From assembly GCA_022824565.1 (NCBI GenBank), contig JAJDZQ010000042.1, positions 1 to 35,381 on the forward strand: a stretch of DNA of 35,381 bases. The letters run 5' to 3'. The notes under the pieces are model-generated. The model was not told where the DNA came from. It ran no database searches and worked only from the letters and a program-made list of their open reading frames with translations. This DNA is from Anaerolineae bacterium. Lineage in GTDB: Bacteria > Chloroflexota > Anaerolineae > Aggregatilineales > Phototrophicaceae. Made by a program: the position numbers and the translations under genes. This document shows, one piece after another, positions 16,821 to 25,124 of the stretch. How positions within the stretch are numbered: the first letter of the stretch is position 1; every line of letters begins with the position of its first letter.

Positions 16821-16875
16821 GCCCTAAGCTCCTGAATTGACCGTTGCGCGCCAGCATACAGCAGTTCCAGCGAGC

Positions 16876-16881
16876 TTTATA
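16876..16881 (-). promoter_or_regulatory. possible -10 element for the SDR pair
   Basis: Reverse-strand TATAAA in the 124-nt gap upstream of SDR copy 2. The -35 is weak. This suggests that the SDR pair has its own promoter separate from the RraA-like gene. Confidence 0.35.
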
Positions 16882-16944
16882 CTACCCATACGGGCAGGTC
16901 GGCTGGTTGTTGGCGATGCAGCAGGCTGACGGGCAACAGCGCCC

Positions 16945-17670
16945 TCACGCTTCGGCTTCGTCGCCATAGCTGTGCCCGGAGAAGATGGCGCGCAGCTCGG
17001 CGGCGGACTTGGCATTTTGCAGGGCGGTCATGCGGGCGGCTTCTTCTTGCTGCAAGGCGCGAGCATTCTCCAGGACAGCGGCCAGCTTGTCGGCCGGGAA
17101 TTTGCAGGCACCGTTCTCGTCCATGTGGATCAATTCGCCCGGCGCGACATCCATGCCACCGACAGAAACGGGCACATTGACCGCCTGAACCGCCATCGCG
17201 CCATGCCCAGGCGTGACGCCACTGAGCATGTATTGAAAGTCCATTTCGCGCACTTCATCCAAATCACGCGAGGGACCGTTGGAAATCAATCCCTGGCAGC
17301 CCAGCGCGCGCATGGCTGAGACCATGTTGCCGCCAGCCAAGCCAACTTTGCCTTGCAAGCGCCGCGGGAACCTCTGCTGGATGACCAGCACAGTCGGCTG
17401 TAGCGAGGCTTCCAGCGCATCCAGAACATCCAGAAAGCTGAGTCGATTGAAGTTGGGGTCGGGCAGGCTATACACAGCAGTTACCGCATAGCCGACTCGC
17501 CGCCCCAGCTGCGGATACATGCAGCGAATGCGCTGGTCGGTATACCAATTCTCGCTCCAGGGATTGTAGAGCCCCAGGCACAGCGGTGAATCGGGATAGG
17601 TCGCCACCACATTGGTGATCGATGGCGTATCGAAGTTCTTAAGCTCTTCCAGCATCGCATTTCGGTCCAT
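16945..17670 (-). CDS. RraA-like protein (HMG/CHA aldolase or RNase regulator fold)
   Basis: A 241-residue member of the RraA / 4-hydroxy-4-methyl-2-oxoglutarate aldolase-like family. The core motif GGNMVSAMRALGCQGLISNG followed by PSRD matches the family pattern G-N-x-x-x-A...G...DG-x-x-RD, with Asn replacing the usual Asp before Gly but Arg-Asp kept. GVTPGHGAMAVQ, PGELIHMDENGACKFP and a C-terminal helix complete the fold. Family members include metal-dependent aldolases of aromatic or sugar breakdown and an RNase E inhibitor; the true role here is unclear. AGAGGG lies upstream of the ATG. It follows the MFS gene by 17 nt, so it is probably in the same operon. Confidence 0.82.
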   Translation of the reverse strand: MDRNAMLEELKNFDTPSITNVVATYPDSPLCLGLYNPWSENWYTDQRIRCMYPQLGRRVGYAVTAVYSLPDPNFNRLSFLDVLDALEASLQPTVLVIQQRFPRRLQGKVGLAGGNMVSAMRALGCQGLISNGPSRDLDEVREMDFQYMLSGVTPGHGAMAVQAVNVPVSVGGMDVAPGELIHMDENGACKFPADKLAAVLENARALQQEEAARMTALQNAKSAAELRAIFSGHSYGDEAEA

Positions 17671-17687
17671 CGCCGCAATTGCCCTCT

Positions 17688-18935
17688 TTATGATTCGCTG
17701 GCGCTAGTATAGCGAATCGAACGGCGGAATACAGGCAGAACCGGCAGCAGCATCAGCGCCGACAGGGATATCGCCAGCCGCACACTCGACAGCAACCCGA
17801 CTGCGCCCACCAGCGGTCCGCCAGCGATCTGCCCGAGCGCATCGGCTTGGCTCTGCACAGACAGCACCGTCGCGCGCACTTCAGAGGCAGTGTGCTGGTT
17901 GATCCAGGCTTCCAGCAACGGGTTGCGGATGCCGCGCGTCGCTTGCACCAGCCAAAGCCCAAACAGCGCCCAGGCAAAGCTGCTGCCATAAACGAATAAC
18001 AATACACTGCCGATCATGGTCACATAAACCGCGATCAAGGCAGCCGCCACTTGCCGACCATTTGCAAAGTCGAGCCGCCGCCGCAACAATTCAGTGGCCG
18101 CCAGACACAGCGGCATGGAAACTGCGCTGATGATGCCGAACCAGACGATCTGGTCCAGTTCTCCCAGCGGCGGAAACTGGAAGCTATCGAGCAGATGCGC
18201 CGTCCACAAGCGATCGAAGCCTTCAGAAAATGCGCCGTGGAAGAGGGTCGCCAGCAGAATCAGCAGCAAGAAGCGGCTGCCGCGGATCATGGAGATGCCC
18301 GCGCGGAAGGTATCGAACAAGGCGCGCCAGCTCTCCCGCTGCCCAGCCGGACGCCGCGCAAACCCGGCTTCTGGCATCACAATCATCAGCAGCAGCGACA
18401 AGCACAGCAGCACGATGCCGCCGGCGATGATGGCTGCTTGCAAGCTGTAGCTGGCGATTGCGACGCTGACGAATATGCTGCCGAAGCTGACGACTTGCGA
18501 AACCTGCGAGCCGCGCATGAAAGCATTTGGCGCGCGCTCTGCCCCGATCTCATCGACAATCCAGGCCGATGTCGCCCCACTAAGAAAGGTATAACCCAAA
18601 CCCATGATCACCTGGGCGACCAGCAGCGCCTCAAAGAGCGGCAAGCTGCCCTCGACCAGGAAGCCCAAGCCCAGCAAGGCAAAACCGATGATGACAGAAA
18701 GCCGCCGGCTGTGCACATCCGCGACCAAGCCTGTCGGGATCTCAAACAGAAAGGCGGTCAATTCCAAGGTCGTGCCCACCAACACCAACTGCAGCGGATT
18801 CAAGCCCACCTGCTGCACCTGATACACCAGGTTGACAGTGAAGACCATGGTCAACGCGAAAGCCTGCACGGCCACCATAAACAGATATAGCGGGTAGGCA
18901 GCTGCCTTGCGAGACGAGACGAGCGACTGAATCAC
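17688..18935 (-). CDS. MFS transporter
   Basis: A 12-helix major facilitator protein of 415 residues. The first helices are visible in YPLYLFMVAVQAFALTMVF and LQLVLVGTTLELTAFLFEIP. The motif GLVADVHSRRLSVIIGF is the loop 2-3 MFS signature. ILLATLFHGAFSEGFDRLWT begins the second half. The substrate cannot be told; drug efflux is one common role. The GTG at 18935 overlaps the upstream kinase stop as GTGA and is preferred. The ATG at 18968 would lengthen the overlap to 37 nt and add 11 residues. No clear Shine-Dalgarno favours either, which fits translational coupling. Confidence 0.88.
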   Translation of the reverse strand: MIQSLVSSRKAAAYPLYLFMVAVQAFALTMVFTVNLVYQVQQVGLNPLQLVLVGTTLELTAFLFEIPTGLVADVHSRRLSVIIGFALLGLGFLVEGSLPLFEALLVAQVIMGLGYTFLSGATSAWIVDEIGAERAPNAFMRGSQVSQVVSFGSIFVSVAIASYSLQAAIIAGGIVLLCLSLLLMIVMPEAGFARRPAGQRESWRALFDTFRAGISMIRGSRFLLLILLATLFHGAFSEGFDRLWTAHLLDSFQFPPLGELDQIVWFGIISAVSMPLCLAATELLRRRLDFANGRQVAAALIAVYVTMIGSVLLFVYGSSFAWALFGLWLVQATRGIRNPLLEAWINQHTASEVRATVLSVQSQADALGQIAGGPLVGAVGLLSSVRLAISLSALMLLPVLPVFRRSIRYTSASES

Positions 18936-19975
18936 AAGGTTGCTGTGCGTCGCTGCAGCTTGCCGCATTCCAAAAAAGCGCGCAGCTCTGCAATGCGCCC
19001 CTGCAGCAGCGCCGGTGCCAACTCGCGGATCTGGGGATGCTCGCGGTTATTCAGCAGCCAGCGGCACGATGCCAACTGACGGGCGGCGATGAAGGTCTCC
19101 AGGTAGTCGCGCGGCGGCGGATCGCAGCCCAGCGCTTCGGCATAACCAGCCCACAAATTTGCCTCCAGCTGCGCAACCTCCTGGGGTCGTTCGCCTTTGA
19201 ACTGCCAGAGCAGCGGCGCGAGGTCGTACAGAAAGCAGCCCCACGCGCAAAATTCAAAGTCCAGCGCGGCAACGCCAGCCTCGGTGAACAGGATATTCTT
19301 CGCCAACAGGTCGGCATGGATCAATCCGAAGGCGGCATCATGCCGATGCAGTTGCGTTAGGGCATTTTCCACTGCCTGCGCGACCGCCTGGCACACTTCG
19401 CGCTGCGCGGTCGTCAGCAGTTGGTCTTCGTGTTGCGCGGCGTAGGGCGAGCCTTCGCCAAAAAGCCCCTGGGCATCCAGACGCGGGCGGTCAAAGTCGG
19501 CGCTCGGGTCGATCTGCGCTAGCGTGTGCAGCTGTGCCAGGTAACGTCCGATTGCGCGGACTTCTGCAAATCCCAGGTCTGTGGCAGATTTGCTTTCGCC
19601 GTGGATAAATTCGAAGAGGCAAGCCAAAGCGGTGTGTGGCGGCGGCAACTGGGGATGAGCGACTTCGACAAGCAGTGCATCGCCCTGCCTGGCATGCACC
19701 GCAACCGGACAGGGCGCCCGCAAATTGCTCGCCTGGCGGATCGCGCGCAGCCAGGCCAATTCGCTGTGCACCTGCGCAGTTTTGGCGCGCCAGGCCGGTT
19801 GCAGCCGCAGCACATAGTCGCCCGCGTCAGTTGTCACTTTGAAGACGGCGTTGCTGCCATAGCCCAGCCAGTTGATCGCCCGCGCAGCCAAATCCCAACT
19901 TGTCAAGGCTTCGGCCGCCAACTGCTGCCAAAGCGCCTTCTGCTGCGCCAGTGTCCATTCGCTGTAGGCTGTCAT
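18932..19975 (-). CDS. APH-type phosphotransferase family protein
   Basis: An aminoglycoside-phosphotransferase / choline-kinase fold protein of 347 residues. The nucleotide-binding region is YGSNAVFKVTTDAGDYVLRL. The catalytic Brenner-type motif is FGLIHADLLAKNILF (His-x-Asp-x4-Asn). The metal-binding ALDFEFCAWG supplies the second Asp. Family members phosphorylate aminoglycosides, choline, homoserine or sugars, so resistance should not be assumed. The start at 19975 (MTAYSEW) is chosen because longer frames run through the divergent lspA promoter. It is followed by the MFS gene with a 4-nt overlap. Confidence 0.85.
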   Translation of the reverse strand: MTAYSEWTLAQQKALWQQLAAEALTSWDLAARAINWLGYGSNAVFKVTTDAGDYVLRLQPAWRAKTAQVHSELAWLRAIRQASNLRAPCPVAVHARQGDALLVEVAHPQLPPPHTALACLFEFIHGESKSATDLGFAEVRAIGRYLAQLHTLAQIDPSADFDRPRLDAQGLFGEGSPYAAQHEDQLLTTAQREVCQAVAQAVENALTQLHRHDAAFGLIHADLLAKNILFTEAGVAALDFEFCAWGCFLYDLAPLLWQFKGERPQEVAQLEANLWAGYAEALGCDPPPRDYLETFIAARQLASCRWLLNNREHPQIRELAPALLQGRIAELRAFLECGKLQRRTATL

Positions 19976-19988
19976 GCGCGTCTCGTCT

Positions 19989-19996
19989 GCTACAAT
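19989..19996 (+). promoter_or_regulatory. extended -10 promoter of lspA
   Basis: TGC preceding TACAAT (19991-19996), with a start expected near 20003, upstream of a strong AGGAGGAG ribosome-binding site and the ATG at 20035. No clear -35. Confidence 0.5.
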
Positions 19997-20034
19997 GGCT
20001 ATGGGCTGATGCGCCCACTGCAGGAGGAGCGACG

Positions 20035-20508
20035 ATGCGAAAATGGTTGATTCTGCTGACGGCGTTGTGTCTGGCAGCCACAATTGACCAAGCCGCCAAA
20101 GCGTGGGCGCTGGGCAACTTGCAATTCTACGAAACCATGCAGCCCAGCCCGGCGCTGGCGCCACTCTTCCAGCTCACGTTGGTTAGCAACACGGGCGCGG
20201 CTTTTGGCATCTTGCCCATGGCTGGCGATGTCTTCCTGGTGGTGGCGCTGCTGATTATCGCAGGCTTGCTGGCGAGTATGCGCGCGACAGCGGCCGATGC
20301 GCGACTCGCGCCCTTTGCCACTGGTTTGGTCATCGGCGGCGCAATCGGCAATTTGCTGGATCGCCTGCAGCACGGACATGTCATCGACTTCATTCATTAC
20401 CAGATTCCCGATGTGATATCCAATGTGTCCAACCTGGCTGACCACGCCATTGTCCTGGGTGTGCTGCTGCTCATCGCTGAAAATGTCTGGCGCTCGCGGC
20501 GGCTTTAG
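20035..20508 (+). CDS. lspA: lipoprotein signal peptidase (signal peptidase II)
   Basis: An integral membrane aspartyl protease that removes signal peptides from prolipoproteins. The 157-residue product shows TIDQAAKAWAL near the N-terminus, VSNTGAAFGILP, GGAIGNLLDRL with the first catalytic Asp, and VSNLADHAIVLG with the second. Four membrane helices are visible. The strong AGGAGGAG and the extended -10 fix the start at 20035; the longer frame from 19900 belongs to the opposite gene. It is divergent from the APH-type gene and its stop overlaps the convergent GNAT stop by 4 nt. Confidence 0.95.
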   Translation: MRKWLILLTALCLAATIDQAAKAWALGNLQFYETMQPSPALAPLFQLTLVSNTGAAFGILPMAGDVFLVVALLIIAGLLASMRATAADARLAPFATGLVIGGAIGNLLDRLQHGHVIDFIHYQIPDVISNVSNLADHAIVLGVLLLIAENVWRSRRL

Positions 20509-21026
20509 AGACGTTTTTCCAGCTCGATCTCATCGCGAATGGGGATGCCGTGCCGGCCCGTGATGGGGATCTGCGGCTTGATGCGACGGGCGGCGGCGAT
20601 GGCATTGCGATGCACCGCCACCAGTTCGTAACCGCGCTTTTGCCAAAATCGCAGAGACGCCAGGTTGTCGTTGGTGGTGACCAGCCACAAGCGCGTCAAT
20701 CCAGCTTCGCGCGCCCGTTCTTCCAGCGCATCCAGCAAAGCCGAGCCAATGCCCATGCCTTCGACCAGGCTGTCCAATGTGAGGATCTCGCACTCTTTCG
20801 CATCGTATTCGATGGTCAGCAAACCGATGCGCTCGGGCGGCGCAGCGTTTTTATCAGCGTTGGCGGCGTCCGCTGCTTCGCGAACCGCAATCAGCCCCTC
20901 GAGCAAATGTCCATAACGCATTTTGCCGCGCGAAACGATGGTTGTCGTGCCCCAGCGGTCGTCCAGAAAGTGGGCGACCCATTCGCGGTCGGCACGTTCC
21001 AAAGGGCGTATCGTCATGTTGGACAT
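20505..21026 (-). CDS. GNAT family N-acetyltransferase
   Basis: A 173-residue acetyltransferase. MTIRPLERADREWVAHFLDD opens the GNAT fold. GLLTIEYDAKECEILTLDSL is the core strand pair. LVEGMGIGSALLDALEERA is the acetyl-CoA loop, followed by LVTTNDNLASLRFWQKRGYE, the classic C-terminal Asn and FWxKxGY signature. The ATG at 21026 has GAGGT upstream; the longer frame is rejected because a consensus TATAAT lies at 21071-21066. The substrate is unknown. Confidence 0.9.
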   Translation of the reverse strand: MSNMTIRPLERADREWVAHFLDDRWGTTTIVSRGKMRYGHLLEGLIAVREAADAANADKNAAPPERIGLLTIEYDAKECEILTLDSLVEGMGIGSALLDALEERAREAGLTRLWLVTTNDNLASLRFWQKRGYELVAVHRNAIAAARRIKPQIPITGRHGIPIRDEIELEKRL

Positions 21027-21065
21027 AAAAAAGAGACCTCTGCGTTTCCAGTCGCCTACCAAGCA

Positions 21066-21071
21066 ATTATA
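21066..21071 (-). promoter_or_regulatory. -10 TATAAT for the GNAT gene
   Basis: A perfect reverse-strand TATAAT, with TTCGCC 18 nt upstream as a partial -35. It lies between the terminator of the upstream EamA gene and this gene. Confidence 0.6.
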
Positions 21072-21093
21072 GCGCAGCCGCGCGTAGACGGCG

Positions 21094-21122
21094 AAAAAAG
21101 CGCTGAGCAAGCCGGCAGCGCC
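21094..21122 (-). terminator. Rho-independent terminator of the EamA transporter gene
   Basis: Reverse-strand GCGCTG and CAGCGC arms (21121-21116 and 21105-21100) with a 10-nt loop, followed by six T (21099-21094), 19 nt after the EamA stop codon. Confidence 0.75.
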
Positions 21123-21140
21123 GCCAATGCAAGTCCCGCG

Positions 21141-22046
21141 CTAGGCCACGAAGAGCAGCGCCACACCCGCCACCGCCACACAAGTGCCGCCAATCGCGCG
21201 CCTGGTGATTTGTTCGCCAAAGACGACAAAACCGATGGGTATCATCAAAATCGGAGTCGTGCCGGTCAGTGTGGACGAAATGCCAACACTGGTGAATTGC
21301 AGCGATGCCAGCACCAGGGTTGCGCCGAGCACGGGACCCGTGAATGCGGCCAGCGCAATCAGCGACAAAGCGCGCGGCTGGTCTACGATGAGCCGCAGGT
21401 TGTGCCGCAGCTTGCCACGCAGTGCGATCAATCCCCACAAGACCCCCAAAGCAAAGACTGTGCGCATGATGCTGGCGCTCAAAACGGGGAAATCATCGGC
21501 CACGCCCTCGGACATCAGCACAAACGATGCCCCCTGCAAGACCGCGGCCGCCAAAGCCATCAACAAGCCCTTGCGATAATCTGTGTGTCGGCTGTGAAGG
21601 CTGTGCCGTACATCGCTCGAGACCACTGTGATTACCCCACCCAGCACGAGCGCGATGCCCAGAACCGCATATGACGGCAAGCTTTGCCCCAGCAGCAACC
21701 AAGCCAGGACCGCCGCGAAAATCGGCGAAGTCGCGCCGATCAACATGGTCAAACGCGGACCGATCGCTTGAAAAGCCCGCAGCAAAAACAGCGCGGACAT
21801 CACAAAACCAGCCAAGCTCGATGCGCCCAGCACCAGCCAGCGCTGCCCAGAAGCGGTCATCGGAAACAGCTCGCCATACAGGACCTGGTGCAACGGCAGC
21901 AAGAATATTAGCGAAAACACCAGGCTCAGCGCCATGGAGACGCTCGCCCCAAACTTGCGCCCGGCCAGCGTATAGGTGGTCGATGCCAGGCTAAAACTGA
22001 GCGCCGCGCCCAGCGCCATCAATTCGCCGAAGAAGTTTTCCAACAA
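21141..22046 (-). CDS. EamA/DMT family transporter
   Basis: A ten-helix drug/metabolite transporter of 301 residues with two EamA repeats. The first repeat includes FSLASTTYTLAGRKFG and ends at LGIALVLGGVITVV. The second begins at LMALAAAVLQGASFVLMSEG and ends in QITRRAIGGTCVAVAGVALLF. The substrate is unknown; members export amino acids or metabolites. The start TTG at 22046 has AGG just upstream, and the internal ATG at 22019 is an alternative. It stands alone, with its own terminator downstream. Confidence 0.88.
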   Translation of the reverse strand: MLENFFGELMALGAALSFSLASTTYTLAGRKFGASVSMALSLVFSLIFLLPLHQVLYGELFPMTASGQRWLVLGASSLAGFVMSALFLLRAFQAIGPRLTMLIGATSPIFAAVLAWLLLGQSLPSYAVLGIALVLGGVITVVSSDVRHSLHSRHTDYRKGLLMALAAAVLQGASFVLMSEGVADDFPVLSASIMRTVFALGVLWGLIALRGKLRHNLRLIVDQPRALSLIALAAFTGPVLGATLVLASLQFTSVGISSTLTGTTPILMIPIGFVVFGEQITRRAIGGTCVAVAGVALLFVA

Positions 22047-22111
22047 GCGCCTACTTTCATACGAAGCAGTCGAGCGCCCGGCCTCTTGCCTGCAGCTCGT
22101 CCCGCCGCCAC

Positions 22112-23734
22112 CTAAAAAGCCAGGACGATCGTGCTGTGCGCGGGCAGGGCGAGCAAGGGCGCATAGGCAGCGAAGCCGCCCGCAACGTTCAGAATCGGCG
22201 CGCTGGGTTCGCCACTGCCAAACAACAAGGTCGGCGCAGACAATTCCCGCTCGCTTTCGGCCAGGCTGAGTGTGAAGCCTTCGATGGGTTCATCATCCAG
22301 ATTGATGATGACCAAGAGCCGCTCCTGCTCGTGGCTGCGCAGAAAGGCATAAATGCCGCGATGGGAACTTTCTACATGCGTCCAATCGCCCCGCCGCAGC
22401 GCAGCCTGGCTATTGCGCAAATGCACCAGGTCGCGATAGTGGCTCAACAGCGAATTGGCCGCGTTCGCCTGCTGCGCGACATTGGCGCTGGCGACATGCT
22501 CGGCAGCTTGCAGGGGCTGCCAAGGGCGCGCCGCATCAGTAAAACCGGCCGAGGGCGAAGCATCCCATTGCATCGGCGTGCGAATGCGTTCATCGGGCTT
22601 GCTGCCGATCATGCCAATTTCTTCGCCATAATACAAGAAAGGCACGCCAGGACCCGTCAGCAGCAGCGAGGCGGCGACTTTGTTGCGCCCGACATCTTGC
22701 CGCAAGGCATTGGCCAGCCGATTCTGATCGTGATTGGTCAAGAAGGTAGCGAATTGATTAAAGGGATAATCGCGCATGGCCGCTCGGTGAGCACGCATGA
22801 TATCACGATTGCTGCCCCGCGAGGCTGCTTCAATCATTTCGCTGGCCAGCTTGAAGTCGAAGCCGATGTCGATGGCGCGCTCCTTAATATAACGCGCCAC
22901 AACGAAGGAAGGACCGCCAAAAATCTCGCCGACTGTGAAGCTGCCCGGTTTGATTGTTTCCAGGTGCGTCTCATAGCTGCTCAACCACTGGCGGCTTTCG
23001 GGCAGGTTTTCTTGTTGTTCACCCGCTTCGATCAAGTGTTTGATCGCATCCAGCCGGAAGCCATCGACGCCGATATCCCGCAGCCAGAATGACGCTACCT
23101 GTTGCATCTCTTGCGTGACGGCGGCATTGCGATAATTCAAGTCGGGCATGCCATCCCAAAAGACGCCATAATAAAAATTACCACCCGCGCGATGCCAGGC
23201 AACAGCGCCCCAGGGACCAAGGTAACCGGGGTCGTCGGCCTGCCAGATATACCAGTCGCGCCAGGTGGGATCGCCGATGCGCGCGCCCAGAAACCAGGGA
23301 TGGCGGCTGGATGTGTGGTTCAGCACCATGTCAACGATGACAGCGATGCCGCGTTCGTGAGCCGCTACCACCAACTGCCGCATATCCGCCAATGTGCCAT
23401 AATCCCGTTCCACAGCATAATAGTCCGTCACATCATAGCCGTGATAGCTGTGGGCTTCGGCCGCTGGCATCAGCCAGATGCCGGTGATGCCCAGGTCGCT
23501 GCTGGTGCTCGGGTCGCCATCGTTGAGATAATCCAGCCGCGAGATCAATCCCTGGATATCGCCGCTGCCATCGCCATCACTGTCCTGAAAACTGCGGATG
23601 AAGACTTCATAAAAGACTCGATCGTTCCACCAATAAGTCGGCTGGCTGGCCTGCGACAGTGCGGGCAAATCTGCCCAGCCCAGCAGGCAGCCAATCAGCG
23701 CGATGGCGACGAATATGCGGTATCCCTTGCTCAT
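22112..23734 (-). CDS. secreted GH13 alpha-amylase-family glycosidase
   Basis: A glycoside hydrolase family 13 enzyme acting on alpha-glucans or alpha-glucosides, 540 residues. The N-terminal hydrophobic signal (YRIFVAIALIGCLLGW) and a likely cleavage near ALSQA indicate export. The four GH13 regions are present: VDMVLNHTSS, GVDGFRLDAIKH with the nucleophile Asp near residue 230, FTVGEIFGG with the acid Glu near 267, and FLTNHDQNR with the third Asp near 333. A C-terminal beta domain with LLVIINLDDEPIEGFTL is typical. The ATG at 23734 overlaps the stop of the upstream TPR gene (ATGA), so they are co-translated. Amylase versus alpha-glucosidase cannot be decided. Confidence 0.93.
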   Translation of the reverse strand: MSKGYRIFVAIALIGCLLGWADLPALSQASQPTYWWNDRVFYEVFIRSFQDSDGDGSGDIQGLISRLDYLNDGDPSTSSDLGITGIWLMPAAEAHSYHGYDVTDYYAVERDYGTLADMRQLVVAAHERGIAVIVDMVLNHTSSRHPWFLGARIGDPTWRDWYIWQADDPGYLGPWGAVAWHRAGGNFYYGVFWDGMPDLNYRNAAVTQEMQQVASFWLRDIGVDGFRLDAIKHLIEAGEQQENLPESRQWLSSYETHLETIKPGSFTVGEIFGGPSFVVARYIKERAIDIGFDFKLASEMIEAASRGSNRDIMRAHRAAMRDYPFNQFATFLTNHDQNRLANALRQDVGRNKVAASLLLTGPGVPFLYYGEEIGMIGSKPDERIRTPMQWDASPSAGFTDAARPWQPLQAAEHVASANVAQQANAANSLLSHYRDLVHLRNSQAALRRGDWTHVESSHRGIYAFLRSHEQERLLVIINLDDEPIEGFTLSLAESERELSAPTLLFGSGEPSAPILNVAGGFAAYAPLLALPAHSTIVLAF

Positions 23735-24261
23735 GACTGCCCCGGCTGTGTCGAGATGAGTTTCTCGAATTCGCGCAGCCAACTGTGGCAGTGGCGCTCG
23801 CGGCGGTCGTCGGCGCTGGCGAATCGTTCTGCGGCGGCCGCCATCCAGCGCATCGCTTCGTCATTCTTGCCCAGACGATGCTGTGTCATCGCCAAGAAGT
23901 AGAGCGTTTCTGGTCGCTGGGGTTGGGCAGCCAGCGCATTGACGAAGTGATCGGCGGCAGCGCCCCATTCCCGGTTGCGATAAGCGAGCATGCCCCGCCC
24001 ATAATTCGCCAGCATCTCGTAGGCATTCAGCTGGATGGCGCGCTCGTAACAAGCTTCGGCTCGTGCCAGCGATTTGTCCTCTTGCGCAAAGAAACCCTGC
24101 ACAGCGTGGTATTCGGCGTGCCCAGGCAGCAGTTCCAGCGCCTCGGCAATTGACGTTTGCGCAGAACCCAAATCGCGTTGACTAAAGGCTCGCAGCGCCA
24201 GCATATAGCGCTCATCGGCCCGATAGCGCGAGATGCCCAGCCATTGCGCCAGCTTCGTCAT
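23731..24261 (-). CDS. TPR-repeat protein
   Basis: A 176-residue cytoplasmic protein made largely of tetratricopeptide-like helices: LALRAFSQRDLGSAQTSIAEAL, ARAEACYERAIQLNAYEML, WGAAADHFVNALAAQP and TLYFLAMTQHRLGKNDEAM, each with the Ala/Gly/Tyr spacing of TPR units. It is probably a scaffold for protein contacts; no partner can be named. It lies between an RDD membrane protein gene (30 nt upstream) and the secreted GH13 gene, which it overlaps by 4 nt. Confidence 0.82.
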   Translation of the reverse strand: MTKLAQWLGISRYRADERYMLALRAFSQRDLGSAQTSIAEALELLPGHAEYHAVQGFFAQEDKSLARAEACYERAIQLNAYEMLANYGRGMLAYRNREWGAAADHFVNALAAQPQRPETLYFLAMTQHRLGKNDEAMRWMAAAAERFASADDRRERHCHSWLREFEKLISTQPGQS

Positions 24262-24291
24262 CGCCAGCTCGACAGCTTGCGACAGTGGGTC

Positions 24292-24753
24292 TCAGCCAAT
24301 ATCGACCATGCGGCGCTGTGTCTGGCTGCGGACGACATAAGTGCGCGCGAGCTTGTCGTGCCAGGCTTGATTATTGCGGTCGATCAATGCCCACAGATAA
24401 CCCAGCCCAAACAGAACGGCGCTGACCTGATAACCAATTGCGCGGATGACGGCGTCAACATCGCTGATTGGCGTGCCATCGGCTTTTACGACGCGGATGC
24501 CCAGCGCGAACTTGCCAGGCGTCTGGCCATTGCGGCGCGTCCAAAAGTACCAGTAATAGAAGACGGGCACCGCCAGGCTGCAGAAGTTCGCCAGGACCGG
24601 CAGCAGGTCGCCACTGGCTGAAATCGCTGCCAGCGCCAACAGCATGAGCATCAGCAGCAGAAACCCATCGATGATGCCAGCCAAGATGCGCGGCACGATG
24701 CCAGCGAGCTCGTGAACAGAGTTGGCGGCAGCCTGTTTCGACTTTTTCCCCAT
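24292..24753 (-). CDS. RDD family membrane protein
   Basis: A 153-residue membrane protein with the RDD pattern: PRILAGIIDGFLLLM (Arg and Asp in helix 1), NGQTPGKFALGIRVVKADG in the loop, and ALIDRNNQAWHDKLARTYVV at the end. About three membrane helices. RDD proteins have been linked to ion homeostasis, but most are uncharacterised. The ATG at 24753 is chosen for AGGAAG 7 nt upstream; the earlier frame start at 24798 lies nearer the promoter and lacks such a site. It is first in an operon with the TPR and GH13 genes. Confidence 0.88.
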   Translation of the reverse strand: MGKKSKQAAANSVHELAGIVPRILAGIIDGFLLLMLMLLALAAISASGDLLPVLANFCSLAVPVFYYWYFWTRRNGQTPGKFALGIRVVKADGTPISDVDAVIRAIGYQVSAVLFGLGYLWALIDRNNQAWHDKLARTYVVRSQTQRRMVDIG

Positions 24754-24810
24754 GATGTCTTCCTTCCTGCTTCTGTTGCGCGCAGCCGAGTAAACCACGC
24801 TTCCCTGCTC

Positions 24811-24840
24811 AGTTTACACTGAAATGCGCCCTTGCGTCAA
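24811..24840 (-). promoter_or_regulatory. promoter of the RDD-TPR-GH13 operon
   Basis: Reverse-strand TTGACG (24840-24835), an 18-nt spacer and TAAACT (24816-24811). The -10 sits in the small palindrome CAGTGTAAACTG, a possible regulator site. Confidence 0.55.
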
Positions 24841-24857
24841 AACCGGGCGCATCAAGC

Positions 24858-25080
24858 AGTGGCGAATTATGTGAATAAGATACCCCCCATCCCCCAGCCC
24901 CTCCCCAAAGAGACAGCGTAGGGGCGAGGCGGTGACTCGCCCATTTAACCCCTCCCCCAGCCCCTCCCCAACAGGTTGGAGAGGGTAGCCAATGCCTTAT
25001 GCTCCTCCCGACCCGACAGGTGGATTGATGGGGTGTGAAACTCCCCTCCCTCATTTTGGGGGTGGGGTTTGGGGTGGGGG
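24858..25080. repeat. C/G-rich dispersed repeat cluster (copy 1)
   Basis: This fills most of the gap of about 370 nt between the MBL and RDD genes. Its left end AGTGGCGAATTATGTGAATA (24858-24877) resembles the ends of two other loci here (29141 and 34343, the latter inverted). Inside are CCCCTCCCC-type blocks on the left, the hairpin GGGCGAG/CTCGCCC (24922-24942), and on the right CTCCCCTCCCTC followed by GGGGTGGGG blocks, which fold back on the left side. No ORF or promoter is visible inside. Confidence 0.7.
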
Positions 25081-25124
25081 CTTGCTTAGCCTATTGACAT
25101 TACGCAGAAGTTGAAGGACTTGCC

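Noticed and set aside
18932..19975. Antibiotic-resistance determinant
   Set aside because: The APH fold is shared by kinases for many small molecules, and no residues specific to a resistance enzyme were recognised.
20550..21674. Forward ORF of 374 residues opposite the GNAT and EamA genes
   Set aside because: It crosses the intergenic promoter and terminator and is antisense to two recognisable genes.
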